This document shows positions 60,404-60,892 of a stretch of 60,892 nt of DNA, piece by piece. Location of the stretch: assembly GCA_016124315.1 (NCBI GenBank), contig WGNW01000033.1:1-60892 (forward strand), given 5' to 3'. The position numbers and the translations under genes are program-made. The DNA comes from Alphaproteobacteria bacterium. GTDB taxonomy: Bacteria; Pseudomonadota; Alphaproteobacteria; SMXS01. Positions within the stretch are counted from its first letter, which is position 1. Each line of letters starts with the position of its first letter. Under the pieces are notes generated by a model, which was not told the DNA's origin, did not search any database, and saw only the letters and a program-made list of their open reading frames with translations.

Positions 60404-60892
60404 GTGCTCAACGCGAGCCATGAGGGGGTCGACTTGCAGCGGCCGGTGCGCGTTGCGCCGGGTGCGGTTCGTTGGACGTCGCAGACCGTCGGCGTGGTGG
60501 CCGTCGCCGGCGACGTGGCGATTATCTGCGCGTCCGCCTGGATCGCCTACCTCATCCGCTTCCGCGAGTTGGACATGCCGGCCAACTATATCTATCCGGT
60601 TGCACTCGCCGCCATCCTGTCCGCCAACGTCTTCCGCTGGCGCCGGCTCTACGACCTTGAGACCTATGACCGTCGGGCTCGCCACCTGCTCAACCTGGTC
60701 GCCGCCCAGTTGCTGGTGGCCCTGGTCCTCGTGGGCATCGGCTTCGGCCTGAAGACCTCTGCCGACTTCTCGCGCCTCTGGCTCGGCACCTGGATGCTGG
60801 TCAGTTCGTTCGGGGTTTCCGCCTGGTTTTATGCTCGCTCCCTGGTGGTGAGATCGGCACAGGCCCGCGGCCTGCTGCACGACCGGCTGCTG
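60404..60892 (+). CDS. Undecaprenyl-phosphate sugar phosphotransferase, WcaJ-type (partial, 3' end beyond window)
   Basis: 163 codons visible, open to the window edge. The start is GTG 60404, with GGGGG seven bases upstream and an in-frame stop (TAG 60398) just before it. The visible part is the N-terminal membrane region of a polyisoprenyl-phosphate hexose-1-phosphate transferase: four hydrophobic segments, with DVAIICASAWIAYLIRFREL, YPVALAAILSANVFRWRRLY, QLLVALVLVGIGFGLKTSAD and LWLGTWMLVSSFGVSAWFYA, as in WcaJ, where the CoA-binding-like domain and catalytic part follow. It starts EPS repeat-unit synthesis by placing the first sugar phosphate on the lipid carrier. The catalytic domain cannot be checked here. 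Confidence 0.85.
   Translation, partial: MLNASHEGVDLQRPVRVAPGAVRWTSQTVGVVAVAGDVAIICASAWIAYLIRFRELDMPANYIYPVALAAILSANVFRWRRLYDLETYDRRARHLLNLVAAQLLVALVLVGIGFGLKTSADFSRLWLGTWMLVSSFGVSAWFYARSLVVRSAQARGLLHDRLL

Noticed and set aside
1..60892. Insertion sequences, prophage genes, integrase next to the tRNA-Gly, or CRISPR repeats
   Set aside because: No transposase or integrase domain, no attachment-site duplication of the tRNA 3' end, and no regularly spaced repeats other than the three-copy set at 39477-39550, which has no spacer/array character.

Overview
The window is a high-GC chromosomal segment (most genes look close to 70% G+C by eye, with strong G/C third positions) from an alphaproteobacterium, probably Rhodospirillales or a neighbouring order. 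The lineage call rests on the large NAD-specific glutamate dehydrogenase, the ornithine decarboxylase/homospermidine synthase pair, a DUF3297 protein, and the run tRNA-Gly, CnoX-type thioredoxin, LON-domain protein, Trm112, DUF971. It is an inference from gene content. No phage, insertion sequence or CRISPR array was seen.

Layout. 1-3027: 5' two thirds of an NAD-glutamate dehydrogenase (minus), divergent from a Kef-type antiporter. 4965-11009: a minus-strand group of a GNAT acetyltransferase, a RimK-family ATP-grasp ligase, an unlisted 48-residue reading frame, and two asparagine-synthetase-like proteins without a glutaminase nucleophile. 11139-20074: FtsH, a double-PAS hybrid histidine kinase, small proteins, a lipoprotein phosphoesterase and a short periplasmic-binding-like protein. 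20109-23465: tRNA-Gly(GCC) and the CnoX/LON/Trm112/DUF971/LLM run. 23478-26752: polyamine operon (ornithine decarboxylase, GNAT, homospermidine synthase). 27325-35027: a secreted peptidoglycan-binding-domain protein, a phosphotransferase pair, a three-subunit molybdenum hydroxylase with a MoaD-like protein, and a sulfotransferase.

35246-41187 is a signalling block: a 1404-residue hybrid kinase with about eight PAS-like repeats, then three phased 15-17 bp repeats, a clear cyclic-di-GMP-I (GEMM) riboswitch, the transglutaminase-like cysteine peptidase (LapG family) it precedes, and a convergent OmpR-type response regulator. 41508-47881 holds a glycosyltransferase and membrane protein, a truncated haemoglobin, an acyl-CoA synthetase, two tandem EthD proteins and a carboxymuconolactone-decarboxylase-like protein.

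48213-60892 is an exopolysaccharide locus: galE divergent from an outer-membrane barrel, Wza-like and Wzc-like export proteins, two glycosyltransferases, a beta-helix (pectate-lyase-like) protein, a PAPS sulfotransferase, a WecG/TagA transferase (opposite strand), an O-antigen ligase/polymerase and the start of a WcaJ-type initiating transferase that runs off the window. With the riboswitch-controlled LapG-like protease, this points to c-di-GMP-linked surface attachment and a possibly sulfated exopolysaccharide. The two observations most worth testing are the riboswitch/repeat control region at 39476-39705 and the amide-ligase cluster at 4965-11009.
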